Shown: positions 48,801 through 60,990 of the stretch, one piece after another
How the letters are laid out: the number at the start of each line of letters is the position of its first letter
How positions within the stretch are numbered: position 1 is the stretch's first letter
Assembly (NCBI GenBank): GCA_013397845.1
Contig: VZTG01007794.1
Span: 751,040-815,039, forward strand
Length of the DNA: 64,000 nucleotides
Origin: Melanocharis versteri
Lineage: Eukaryota > Chordata > Aves > Passeriformes > Melanocharitidae
Reading direction: 5' to 3'
Program-made: the position numbers and the translations under genes
Notes under the pieces: generated by a model
What the model saw: only the letters and a program-made list of their open reading frames with translations
The model's database searches: none
What the model was told of the DNA's origin: nothing

Positions 48801-49272
48801 CAGTTTCTGGCATTTCTCAATTTAACGTTCTCCTGCCTTAAATCTTGAAAACAAAGGGGAAAGTTCATCCAGGGCATCATACCACCGCTTTTGATTTATA
48901 CCAACAGTTAAATCGAACTCAAATTCTTTCTTCTTCCATGGTAGCAGGAGTCCTTACAGGACTTGTAAACAGCAGTACACAATACTGTAAACAAATAATT
49001 TAAGTTCTGCTTTATGCAAGATGTTAATTTAACTCAGGTCTACCAAACAGGTGAAAATGAAAAGGGTGGCTTCACACAAAATCCGTCCCTTTTCTCCCAG
49101 CAATTCCTTTCACTACGTAAATAATCCTGAGCTGAAACAGGGGTTGATGAGAGCTTTTTTTTTGCATATAAAAACAATGTTCTAGAGTTGGCTCTCATGT
49201 TCTGTCAGGAAGTCAATTGCTGAAGAGATCAAACTGAAGTATTTCAAACCATTTGCTACTTTGGAGGAGGAC
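45898..49272 (-). other. DESI2: DESI2 3' UTR (probable, about 3.4 kb)
   Basis: Continuous AT-rich, repeat-poor sequence after the DESI2 stop, free of CR1. It ends at a minus-strand ATTAAA (45918-45923) that is followed by a run of A and then the GT-rich gttggctctgtgtgtt, a good downstream element. The extent is inferred; earlier minus-strand hexamers (near 46969) could give shorter forms. Confidence 0.55.
45918..45923 (-). terminator. Candidate distal poly(A) signal of DESI2 (ATTAAA)
   Basis: A minus-strand ATTAAA with a GT-rich stretch about 25-35 bases downstream. The base composition changes just beyond it to the GC-richer intergenic patch. Confidence 0.45.
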
Positions 49273-49506
49273 TTATAATTTGGTGTGGCGTCCAGTTCTA
49301 GACCCAGATGCCGAGCTTGCCAAGGAAGCTGATGCTGCTGCATCCTCAGCTTCCTCCAGCTCATCGTGCAGCTCCTGGCTAACACTAGACTGGAGGGCTG
49401 CAGGAGTTAGCCACTCCTTTGGCAGGCAGCTCTGGAGGAAGGGTATACAAGAGCTGAAGTAGGCAAGGCGATTCACCCATCGTGGAATCTCTTTTCCACA
49501 GAGAAT
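49273..49506 (-). CDS. DESI2: DESI2 last coding exon
   Basis: The acceptor is cccccatag. It encodes ILCGKEIPRWVNRLAYFSSC, then LPKEWLTPAALQSSVSQEL, then the acidic DELEEAEDAAASASLASSAS tail to HTKL and TAA. One substitution against human is visible (QELHDELEE, human QELQDELEE). Confidence 0.96.
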   Translation of the reverse strand: MLCGKEIPRWVNRLAYFSSCIPFLQSCLPKEWLTPAALQSSVSQELHDELEEAEDAAASASLASSASGSRTGRHTKL

Positions 49507-52500
49507 CTATGGGGGAAGGAAAAAGAAAGAGTTAATTTGTTTTCTGGATTCAGCAGTAACAAAACTGCAGTACTGTAAATAAAAAGCAAAAGCTGCAGCA
49601 GCCTTACAGTTTACATATCACAAATGCCAGTCAAGAAGCACCAGAGTTAGCTGCACTATGACAGCTTTCTCCACTAGTAAAGGCAGCATTCCAAGTCCCA
49701 CAAAGAGAACTATATTCCATTGTGGAAGTTGGACACATGGTTCTGTGATTTTCTTAGAAGTCCTGAAAAGCCTAACCACCTCACTCTTTTTGAATAACTT
49801 CTATAAAAGGCACAGGAATTAGTTAAGCTATGGTTTCTAGTCAGTGCTAATTCCTCAGAAACAGGAATTGCAGGAGAAACCTCACTATTACAAAAAAGCA
49901 CCCTGAAACCAAGCGGCCAGGAAGACAGTGTCGATATCACAGCTGTATGGAGTTGCACACACAGCTGAGGCTCTTTACTGCGGTGGCCTCTGACGACTTC
50001 CACAAGACGTCACTACCCTACAACGCACAGGCCAAGCACACACTTCGGTTCACTGGAACAAGAGAAGCTATACAGTGCACAGCTGGGTTCAACTCCTCAA
50101 AAATTTATAAAGTTGCATTAAGTACTTATTTCTACTGTACATGGGTCATTAAATAATTTTGTTGTCACTATTCAAGGAGTGAGCTACTCCACTGAACTAC
50201 CTCCATATTCACTTCTGGTATTACAGTGCAAATCTGGAGAACGTGATCATTACTCTGCTGTAACTGAGCAGCATTTAACTTGCAATTATACCCACTTTTA
50301 AAGTCGATTTGAACACTAAATAGGACAAGACCTAAAACAGAAACAACATAACCATGCAGCTGAAGAGTATGGCAAAACCCTGGTCATATAGGCCAGATTT
50401 CACACCAACTGCAGCTTTGTCAGTGTCTCACCCTACTTACTTGTACCAGCATTGCACATGAATCATCATCACAATAAAATTTTCCACTAGCACTGGAAGA
50501 TCAGTCTACATAAAACATAGGCTATACAGTAAGTATGCATTAACTGTTTTGGAAAAAAAATCCAATTAAAGTCTATGAAAGTTCACATGGGAAAAATAGC
50601 CATTCTTGTTTTGGAGTGTTTAAATGAAACATCAGAATAAATTCTGGCAAGTAGAGATTGTCAACTATCAATAAAAATCAAAATTTCCATTCCCCTCTTT
50701 GTCCTGGGTTACTTGTTCCTGACCCTTTCCCTTGTATGGATACACATGTGAATGATCAGGCATTCAATCATATTGGCAAACTGATCATGTTACAGCAAAG
50801 CCAAGGGAAAAAGCAAAGCCTGTTCGACTCTTCAGTCAGATACTTTGCATGACCACTCGAGTATCTACATGACCAGGACACAGGTGCTGGCACAGCAATA
50901 ACCTGACAAAAGCCTCTCAAGCAGAAGATTAACATTATCTGGGTAACTTCAATGCCTCTGCTATTCTTTAACAGTAGGTCATAACTTTGAAAATTATTTT
51001 CAGTGTGATCGTTCTGTGGGGAAATACAAATAATCTGCTAAAAATAACATGTAGTTCTATCTTCAGTAGCAATCCCTGAAACAACTGAAATGATTTTGAA
51101 ATCCTGTTAATACTTTATTTACTAGGTCTCTCTTTAGGAATGCACCTCTGCTCTAACACAAGCTATGTATGACAACAATATTTAGCAGCCAAATCTGGTG
51201 CTTTGGACATAAGCACAAATACAACCTGAAAAATGATGACATTTGCCCAAGGTATCAGAGACAGAAGTTGAAAATTAAACCAAACATTGCAAAGGACCAG
51301 AAGGAGATGATGCTCTGTAGCCACCAGTGAAGTACCTTTCTATAGACCTTTATGTTTGTTTACCTCAGATAAAGCTGAAGAAAAGTGATTGCAGTTTTTG
51401 TGCATTAGGTGATAAGCATTTCCTTTGAATTCCTTTCCAAGCTCTTCTACTATTTTTTCTATATCATCTTCCATAAAGTCAGTACTGCCTAGAACCACAG
51501 CCTCTCTAGAAGAGAAATAGAAAGTAGAAGGTGATCAGGATCCCATGATACAGGTGGACTACTGTTCATACATCGCTCAAAGGTCACCCCACTGTGGGTA
51601 GCAAGATCTTTCTGTTCTCCAAGAATAACAAAGATTCTTTCTATTCCATTTTATGGCACCACTTTCATCTTTATCATGAGAGGTTATGTTTCCTTGCCGA
51701 TTACTCACTTTGAAAAAGTTACTGCATTAGTTATGCTGTGTAAGTAATAAAAGTGAGCTACAAGTCCACAAAATTTGTATGCATTTCAGGAATTTAATGG
51801 TATGCTAAAAAAATGTTCTTTGCTGTATACACTTCATTGTCTCATCACTTCTGTCCATCTTTCATTTCTATGCAAACACATGAATTTCTCAGAAAGTCAG
51901 AAATCCTGTACAATTCAATACAACTATCCTCAAAAATAAATGCAACAAATTGTCTTTTTCATATGCTTTCTCAAAGAGCAAGAAAACAGGTAATCTTTCT
52001 TACTTAAATTTAAATGTTTCTCCTAGCTCAGAAGCATTTCCTGGTGAAATCTCAAATATTCCAGAAAAAGGGTATGGATGACCACCGTAGGCAAATTCTG
52101 AAAGAGAAAGCTCAGATTTAACAAAACCAGCATCTGATGACAGTAAAAAACAGCAGAGCTCACTGACTGGAAAATGACTTCACAAGGATCTAAAGCTAGC
52201 AACCAGACATGTTATTTACATGGGGAGCAAATGAAATGAGCTGGAAATTAATAGTTTTGTCAGTTACTAGTCAGCCTTAGTAAAAACTGACAGGAGATTT
52301 CCTACATCAGTGTACAGGTTTAACTTGAATAACTTTGCAATAAGTACATATTGTTTTCATTTTATAAGTGAGCATTTAAAAGTTAAATTGTACATCTTGC
52401 CAATGTTCTTTATACATACTTGTCTTTAAAATTCCACTTCCATATGTCTAAATTGGGGATTCAAAGTACTGCATCCTCAGAGGTCTGATGGCACTTCTAT

Positions 52501-54033
52501 TCAGTGTACACTACAGCCCTCAGTGTGGCAGTGAGTAGTGGCCTAATAGGTTCTTTAAATTTCTTGATTTGCAAGAGTTCAACTGTCACGAGCTCATCAC
52601 TATAATAAGAACGTAAACCAGTGCATGCATCTCAAGCCTGCACATAGCATCTGCTGGCTTAAGCACTCACACTACATGAAAACATCATGGTGTGCTGTAG
52701 CTTCCGCCTGTGTCTGTAAGATAACAGAGCACACCGCACCCAGAGCGTAATAAAAAGCTTTAGGCATGACTTCACACTTCCTTTCCTCAAAACTCCTAAC
52801 ACATCACCCAAGTCTAGCACTCAGTTTTGTGGGTAATATTTTTTACAACAGGTTAATAAATAAAAGGTCTGATGTGCTTTGAAAAATGCAAGTCATTGTT
52901 ATAGCAGGGGCATGACCTGCTATATGAGAAAGCTGTTATAATCCCAACAGGAAGGGAGGCACATGTATTTGGCACAGCTCAAAAACTGGGTTTCAGGCAC
53001 AGCACTCTTAAGAGTCAGGTCTTTCTGGGTCAGATTAAAACAAATTAAAAAAAAAAGTTTTAACAATAAGCATTGTATTTTGTCAATTTGTTGTTCTGGT
53101 AACACTTGCAAAACCAGATACAATGTGGCCATCACAGTAGCTGAAACATAGTTTAAGATAAATTTGGGCAGCGTGGTCTTTGGAGTGCATGCCCGGCCTT
53201 TTGCTCCTTCCCCTCACCTCCCAACACATCCCCAAAAAAAAGAAAACAAACTACTGCAGTAGCTTTTCCCTCTTTAACTGGACTACTTTCAGCAACACCA
53301 TCACCTCGGAGTGTCATTATACTTCTGGGCAGAAACACCTCAGACCTGAGCCCGTGCTATGGCGAGCACAGAAACACCTTCTGGCTGCAAAGCAGGTTCA
53401 AAGTGGCCTGAACAGATCACGAGGCTGCAGCACGCAAGCACAATCTATTTAGCAAAACTGAAATGCATTGCTGTTATTTGTCAAAAGGGTATCTTTTATG
53501 AACAGCATGCATGGGATGCCTTTAAAAGAAACTGTCTCTAAAACAAACCAACCTACCAATATGGAATAGACTTTTTCCTGAGCATCAGGCACTTTTAGGT
53601 GCCTCTCTGCAACAGAATACTGAGGAAAGGGTTCAACCATGCTTACACAAAGCACACATTTGTTTTATGTAGGTTTTTTTTAAGTATTTCCAAACCTAAA
53701 ATAAAGATTTCCATGCCTGGCTGAATAAGTTGCACACTTTTTCATAGTTACCTATTTATATTTATAGTATATTCTTTATACAAAAGAATGCACGATGGCT
53801 ACCAGGTTATTCATGTCCAAGGTTTTTTTCTAGAGGTAGAATAGATGAGAAAAGAGATGAACAGGTTTCAGGAGCTAGACTCCCCTCACTATCTGAAAAT
53901 TGCTTTTTAAATCACAGTATTACTGAAACAAAAAGTAAGTTATGCTTTTCTTGTACATACCTCGGCCATATACCTCTATACCTGAATGAAACACTCCAAT
54001 TCCAAGGGAAGAAGTATATTCATTCATCCAATA
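49273..54033 (-). CDS. DESI2: DESI2, PPPDE-family desumoylating isopeptidase 2 / deubiquitinase, exon 1 missing
   Basis: Joined on the minus strand: 53961-54033, 52004-52097, 51364-51505, 49273-49506 (stop TAA). The 543 nt give 180 residues. With the 14 codons of human exon 1 this makes 194, the human length. Seen: YWMNEYTSSLGIGVFHSGIE with the catalytic His (residue 30), [20 protein letters not shown], then YHLMHKNCNHFSSALSE with the catalytic Cys (residue 108), then WVNRLAYFSSCIPFLQSCLP and an acidic, Ala/Ser-rich tail ending RTGRHTKL. The PPPDE fold is a Cys-His isopeptidase; DESI2 has been described as cytoplasmic and as removing ubiquitin from substrates. Both catalytic residues are intact. 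Exon 1 probably lies in the N gap at 60493-60704. The gene is head-to-tail with COX20, as in human. Confidence 0.96.
51364..51505 (-). CDS. DESI2: DESI2 coding exon 4 (catalytic Cys)
   Basis: The acceptor is tctcttctag and the donor gtaaac. It encodes EAVVLGSTDFMEDDIEKIVE, ELGKEFKGNAYHLMHKNC and NHFSSALSE, with the nucleophilic Cys in KNCNHFS. Confidence 0.95.
52004..52097 (-). CDS. DESI2: DESI2 coding exon 3
   Basis: The acceptor is tctctttcag and the donor gtaaga. It encodes [20 protein letters not shown] and ASELGETFKF, part of the PPPDE core. Confidence 0.95.
53961..54033 (-). CDS. DESI2: DESI2 coding exon 2 (catalytic His)
   Basis: The acceptor is tttccttttag and the donor gtatgt. It encodes YWMNEYTSSLGIGVFHSGIE and VYGR, with the active-site His in GVFHSG. 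Confidence 0.95.
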
Positions 54034-54130
54034 CTAAAAGGAAAAAAGGAAAAAAAAAACCCCAAAACTCTAGTTAGTTTGCAGTATAGATTTATCTTCT
54101 CATAGAAGACTGTCCCCCACATCAAAAGCA

Positions 54131-54169
54131 TTAAACCCTATCACAAAGTATTAAACCCTATCACAAAGT
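54131..54169. repeat. 20-bp perfect tandem duplication in DESI2 intron 1
   Basis: The unit ttaaaccctatcacaaagta occurs twice in direct succession, the second copy lacking only the last base. Perfect identity suggests a recent slip or duplication. Confidence 0.92.
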
Positions 54170-57100
54170 GGAAACTGCACAACACATTTTACAGGAACAG
54201 AACGTCACTAAAATTCCCCAACTGTACACAGTGAATTAATTCCATTAGGTTCTATTCCAGTGTTTTAGTGCTGTCAAAGTTTGTCAGCCAAGGAGTCTGT
54301 AACTGGGAGAAATCCAGATCAACCTTCTATCTGTCAACAAGCTGTAAAGTTTGCCATTAGGTGGAATACATTCTAGAATCAATTGCTGTAATTTTAAGGA
54401 GCACGTTTTTCTTTAAAGTACATCAGAATATAGGACTGTGAGATACCCACACCAACAGCAATGACCACACCTGCTTATGAACAGATAAGCACAAGACATA
54501 CTCAGAGGTGGACTGAAATTACCTTATTGTATTTTGTCTTTGAATACTCAACTAGAGGTCACCACACAAGAGACAAAGCTCTCTCCAGGCTGCTGATGCT
54601 TGGGTCTCCAAACATCAGGTTTAAGTCCTTTGCATAGGTATGACACTTGTTTCCAATATATCACTTGTATTGTAGCCAACAGAAAACACATGCACTTCAA
54701 AAGGAATCAGAAGTGAAAATTTTTTAGAAAAGGGAAAAAATAGTAAGGAAAGGAAACTTCCTTTAGTGCTTTCTCTTTTCTTTTATGAAAGTGGCAGCAG
54801 CAGCAACTGTCTATCAGAAGCTAACTATTACCCTCAAGACCTCAAAGATGCACAGAGCTCTGGAAAAGGAAAACCTCAAAGTACTCTTTCTCTGTCTACA
54901 TCACCACCCTCAAAATACCAGTCTCCAAGCATTAAAAGGTTTCAAGTGACACAAAATTTGAGAAGGAACCTGAAACAAAGTAAAAAAAAAAAAGCTTCAG
55001 GTGTGTCCTTAAAACTGAGATGGGCTAGCTAGAAAAACCTCAGGAAAATAAAAGGAAAACATTATTTTGTCAATTACTCCAGTAACAGGATTTTTTCTCC
55101 CCAGAGCATCTCTGTGAACTTTTACAAAGCAGACTTCAAAAAGTCAACTGGCAGGCAGTTGAGGTAGTACCCCCAGTAAATTAATACTGGTTTAGCAAGC
55201 AGGCAGAAAAAAAGAAGCTATCTTCCTCACACAACCTGTTGACATAATCAGTGTTTTCTGATGCGAAGTCACTAAGCAGCACAACAGATGATAAAAATGT
55301 AGAAGGTTACAGGTGTCACACTTGAAGATGTGCTAGCTGGAGTCAGTGTGTAATTTACAGAGCCATCACAAACATTACGGCTGTAAGCTTTTTGTCTCCC
55401 AGTAAAAATGATACACTAAACCTCAGGTTGACAGGCTATTAATAAAAATGAAAACAAGTTAAATGGCAAAAAGAGCACATCGTGCCAATAGTTACAAACA
55501 GACAAGCCAGCTGTGGGAAATGTTGTCAATACGAATTAAGAGAAGTCAGATTTTGTGCCTTATATTTATTTAAACTGTGATCCGTGGAAAAATTTTGCTT
55601 AAGACTAAACTTTACCCTTTGCTTTAATTTCTGGCTTTGTCAGTGTAGTGCTATGCTAGCCAGTGGGTCATGGATGACTACACTAAATCATCACCTTAGT
55701 CTATTTAAAGGGCTTAGAAGTTCTTTCCTTCCACCCCCCAGAAAAGAGCAGAGAGCAAGTCTGTATGAACAAATTAAATCCAGAAATACATTGAGTTAAT
55801 TTACTCTGTATAGAAAGACATAGAACAGGGAGAAAATGAAGAGGGCAAGAAAGGAGAAGGATGTGAAGACTACTTATCTTAGAGGGTTTGTAAGCATAAA
55901 AAAATGGATTCTGCTCACAAGGTGAAATCAAAGTCCCCAGGGAAACAGAAGAGCTAACTGCAACATAAACGTGTTCCAGTTCTGAAGCCATTCCTATCCC
56001 ACAGTTTACCGGCTCACTGTTTCAAAATAGTTTCAGGTTTATATTTATAGTCAAAACCGTAGGCACAGTCAATGTACAGTTTGTTAGCACTGGAACGAAG
56101 GACGTCTCCCTAATGGGCAGGTGTATCCAAATGAACCTAATCTAGAACTGAGCTAGGCAGGGTCTCTGGTGCTCAGGTCTGTCCTTCTCCTGGGCACTTG
56201 TGGTCAGGAAACTCAGAACCTGGCTGCTGAATTCCAAACAACCTACATATCATGAACCCATTGGATCTTTTAATGCCAAGCAAGGTAACTTACATAAGAT
56301 ATCCCACATGCAGCGGGATAGAATAAAGCCTGGTTGGTTACTAGACAGAAGAAAATGAGGAAAAAAGTTATTCACGGTCCTCCCCACCCACAACTCCACA
56401 AAACCAAACACAAAGTATAGGGAGAGGACAGAAAAGTGAGTCACCAAGCCTTCTCATCGATCCGCACAGAAGCGGATGAACGGGACAGAAAGCTGATCCA
56501 ACAAGGTATTCAGCACGGCCTGCTCCTATCCAAGCACGCACTCCTCCTTCCTGGTGCCACCTAAACACACAGGGCTTGCTCCACTACCCAAAGGGAGCAC
56601 TGGTGGCAAATAAAACCAAAGTTACCAGCTTTGGAAGAAGTGCCTGAAGCAAGATGGCACTTTGCTTCATATTTCCAGTAAGAACAGAGTAGGTTAATTG
56701 CAAATAAAAGAATTTCAATGAGGCAGAATTACCTTCACCCTAGGAAGAGTAATTATATCTAATTATTACTTAATCTGGATGAGCTATTGGAAGGTTGGTC
56801 CCATTTACTCATTGAACAAAATGCTTTATCTCACTGAAGGAATAAATGTCACTGAAGGACAAATGCAACAAAGAGTGCTGAATTTGGCTACAGCTGAAAA
56901 GATTATATACAACTCACAAAATAAAGACTGTAAATTAAATTACATCTGTATAGCTCACTGGTATAGTTCAGTAACATGCCCAAACTGATCCCAAATGCTA
57001 CATCCTTGTTTCCATTACACAAACTGGATTCCCTTTAGTCTTGATATGGATTTTACCATAGTAGTATGGTGCAATCCCATATCCTCAATATTTTGCAATA

Positions 57101-60100
57101 TGTCAGCCTTGTAAAACAGGATTTTAGGTTTAATCTATCATAAGGAAAATATTAGAGAAGTATTTTTCTATGTGCACAATAAAGTCATGTCACTACAATG
57201 AAAGAAAAACACTAATCCCAGTGCTTCAAAAATATCTTCAGAGCTTTCATTTACATTAATACTTTAACTTGTTATCACCTTATTTGACAAGGGAAAAAAT
57301 AGGATACTACTTGGGCACAAAAAAAACTAGACTCCTAAAAATAGCAGTTAGTTAAAATGAAGCCATAAAGTACTCCATTTCTCAAAACATAATATATCAA
57401 AGCCTTCACCCTACCCTTTTAATGATCATAAAAGATGTTCAAAGGCATGAACTGTACCACGTAAATTCGCCCTTAAGCTTCTCTCCCTCCATAAAGTTAC
57501 CACTACTTGAAAGTCGACTTTCTTCTACAACACACGCATCCCCCTCACACTTTGGTTCTATCAAAGATTTTCGCTTTTTCAAGCACTAAGGACATTGGAA
57601 GGGTATCTCCTCCAAAAGCAACCAACTCAGTCCTGTAAGGAGTTCCAACAGTAGCAAGGTCACTTAGTATTCCCTTGCATACCTAAGCAGCTGCCTGGGA
57701 AATGAAGCCACAGTTTGCGTTCAGGTTAAAATGAAGCTGTTTGTTATTACAGTAATGTTGGTTCTGTCAACCAGGTGAATAACAACGGTCTCTTGTTCCA
57801 AAAGAGAAACAAAAAACTTCAATCTCAAACCTAAACTACAAAAAAAATCCCAAACCCACCTCCAAGTGGCATGGAACACCAGAAGCAAAGAGCAAACCTG
57901 CTAATGTCTCAAATACACAGTTGGCATGGTTTGGTGAATAAACAGAACTTCAAAACGGCTATTACAGAAGACTCCTCCCTTCTTCCACCCACTCCTAGTG
58001 CCCCCAAATAAAGCAGTACCATTGATTTCAGCAGGCTGTTCTACAAGCAGTAGAAGCTGCTGCGCAACATGAAAGAGAGGCTTTGGTTTCAAACATGTTT
58101 CAAATGGACTGAGATGGGGTTTAGCAGAGGAGTTTGACGAAGGATGTACACTGACGGTATCTTTCAGACATCACACCAACCTGTGTTTTTCTCACCAGTT
58201 TGAAGGAAAACTGTTTCTGTAATGGTCAAAAAAGGTAGACATCCCTACACAACAACAAACAAGACTGAAGCAGGAAATAGAAATACTTTCCTTAGTGGTC
58301 TCATCTTATTCTATGTATAGTCTGTGGTGATGTACAGCTTCAACAATTAAAGTCACCCCTACATGTAATCAAACATCTGCAAGTAAATGTCCTTGGCTGC
58401 TTCTTTTGGAGAGTAAGTTCCTTCCACAGATGGTGGCTTCAGAGACTACGTGAATTCTTGACAGAGGCAGAGCCCCAGTAATAACAACAGGATAACCAAC
58501 AGTCCCTAACATATCCTTAGGAAAAATATGACACTGGCTTTTATGAGCACACCCTTCCTGTTGCTTTTTTTCCTCACGTCCCTCATGTCAACTGCCAGCC
58601 TTCCTAGGATGGCTGGAGTAAAACTGATCACAGCAATTCAGCTCTGGAGGAAAAAGAAAGGATGATGTAAATGAAAGAGCAGACTATCACAAGAGAAAAA
58701 TAAACAGCATGCTGAAGTCACACCCCACCAGTGTTACCATCATAGCGAGAATGGAGTTTCTCAGAGGCCTTGGCACTACTTTCCAGGCAGGCATTTTCAC
58801 AGGAGTCAGTCCACTCTGTTAAGGTTTCAACAGCCTGCCTGTGAACTGGGCCCACTTTGCACAACTAAGCAAGTCTTCGTGAGAACAGCGGGTCTCCCAT
58901 TTTGGTGAGTCAGAAGTGCGTCAAGCCTTGACTTCAAAGATATTCTTATGTAAGAGTCACGAAACTGAAGTCCTACTTCTTTCTCTGTACAAACATTTAT
59001 AGTTAATATATGTAAGACCACCTCTTTTTATGCTAAAAGAGATTCCCCAATATATATATTCACACTGTAGTCCAGAGAAGTCATATATATGCATGTGACA
59101 GGGCATCCTTCCCTCCTCAAGTCTAGTATAAATAAGGCACACTGACTTTTTCTCATATTAGCATCATATATGAGCCCAACCAGGTGAGCAAAGACCCCTT
59201 CTTTTTTCTCCCATCTCTCAGAAAATCACAGTGAACAGACTGTTCTTGTCTCCAGTCTCCCCTCACTGTCTATAATGAAGGAAACCAAAGTCGAGGTAAC
59301 AGGCTATATTCGCTGGAGACAGAGCTCAAACACAGGAGTGGGCAAAAAATCCCCCAGAAAAGGGACATTGATTTCTAAGGTAAGTATTAGAGTGAAAGAA
59401 AATAATGACAAAAACCAGGCTAGTTCCTATGATGTTGTAAATACATTTTATTTCAAGCCAGATAGCTCTCCATTGATCGCTATTAAACATCTCAGCATTT
59501 GAAGGTGACTGTTCCCAAGCAAAACAAGCTGCATTTTCTCACTTCCAGCAGTCACTGACACTACACTACATACCTTCACCCTTTCAAAACAGCAAAGGTT
59601 CACTTTAAAATGGTGGTGGTAGGAAAGCCTATCCAAAATAAGCTAAGTAACACAACCACTGTCACCTGAAGCTAGTTCTCCATCTTACTGTCCCTCTATC
59701 AGTAGACTCAAAACTTGGTCAGAGAACTACTGCTACTCGTTTTAATTTCCAGCGATTGAAACGCATTAAAGGATAATAATTTCTTAATATTACTTATCTG
59801 AACCTCCTGTTCCATGCAGGTACTTACACCTCATTTGTTACCATGGCATTTGAGCAGCTTCCAGCTGAACATAAGACAATACCACAGTTGCTGTAGGTGC
59901 CACATAAAGATTATCTAGGAGGGAGGGAAGGTGAGCTCATAGGGCTGCAAATCAAGCTAGAGCAATTCTTTTATTTCTACCAAGTCACAGCCATAACAAA
60001 ACTATTCAAAAATTATGGTCTAGAAAAAAAAAAACACACCTTACTGACGCTGTGCTAAAAAGCTCTTATCCTTGCAGAGACAGAGGTTATCCCCAACTAC

Positions 60101-60150
60101 CATTCTCCCGGAAAACGGGACCCTTTTCTGGTTTTGGTGAGCAGAAAGGC
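54170..60150 (-). other. DESI2: DESI2 intron 1, no recognised element
   Basis: About 6 kb of AT-rich sequence between exon 2 and the CpG island. I see short open frames only, and no CR1 or other nameable repeat. Confidence 0.6.
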
Positions 60151-60990
60151 AGGGCCTCCCCGCTGCTGAGCTCCGGGGCAGTGGCAGAGGGAGCAGCACA
60201 GCTCGGGGACGCTCACGGCAGGGGGAGTTTCCCCTGCCACATGGAGCGGATCCACCTGCCACTGGAAGACGCGGCCCGGCAAACTTTTATCGCAGGTCAC
60301 AGAGGGGCTGTAGAAATCGTCAGACCTCCCAAATCGCCGCCCTCGCCCCCCTCCTTCCCTCCCCTCCCCGGGTTCGTTGTTTCTCCCGCTCCGCCGCCCA
60401 CGGCTCCAGCTCCCGCGGGGACAGGCACGGGAAGGGCAGGCAAAGTTTCCCGGCCGCGCTGGCCCCCCCGGGGCAGGACGCTCGCCGCTGCCNNNNNNNN
60501 NNNNNNNNNNNNNNNNNNNNNNNNNNNNNNNNNNNNNNNNNNNNNNNNNNNNNNNNNNNNNNNNNNNNNNNNNNNNNNNNNNNNNNNNNNNNNNNNNNNN
60601 NNNNNNNNNNNNNNNNNNNNNNNNNNNNNNNNNNNNNNNNNNNNNNNNNNNNNNNNNNNNNNNNNNNNNNNNNNNNNNNNNNNNNNNNNNNNNNNNNNNN
60701 NNNNCCCGCCCCGCGGCCTGGCCGGGAGTGCCCGAGCCGGGGCTGCTCGTCCTGCCGTGTCCCGGCTGCCTCCTGGGGAGAGGTGCACCCAGGCCGGGAG
60801 CGCTGCTGCGGATCCCTCGGGCCTCTGGGGAGCCGGCCCGGCCCCGCCGCACCGCTGCCCTGCTGCCCTGCCCCGCGCCGCGCCCGCCTCTCGCGGGCCT
60901 GAGCCTGTTGGTTCCCAGAGGAGCATTAGTTAGTTCCCGGTCCGTGTGGTGGCCGCGTTCACAGCATCCCCCGGCACCGCCATTTGACGT
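60150..60990 (-). promoter_or_regulatory. DESI2: CpG-island promoter of DESI2, interrupted by an assembly gap
   Basis: GC- and CpG-dense sequence on both sides of a run of N at the expected place for DESI2 exon 1. No MGANQLVV-like start is readable in the flanks, so the exon is inferred to be in the gap. The island could also drive a transcript to the right. Confidence 0.7.
60493..60704. other. Assembly gap (212 N)
   Basis: Unknown bases within the DESI2 CpG island. The 293-codon and similar open frames across it are translated N. Confidence 0.99.
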
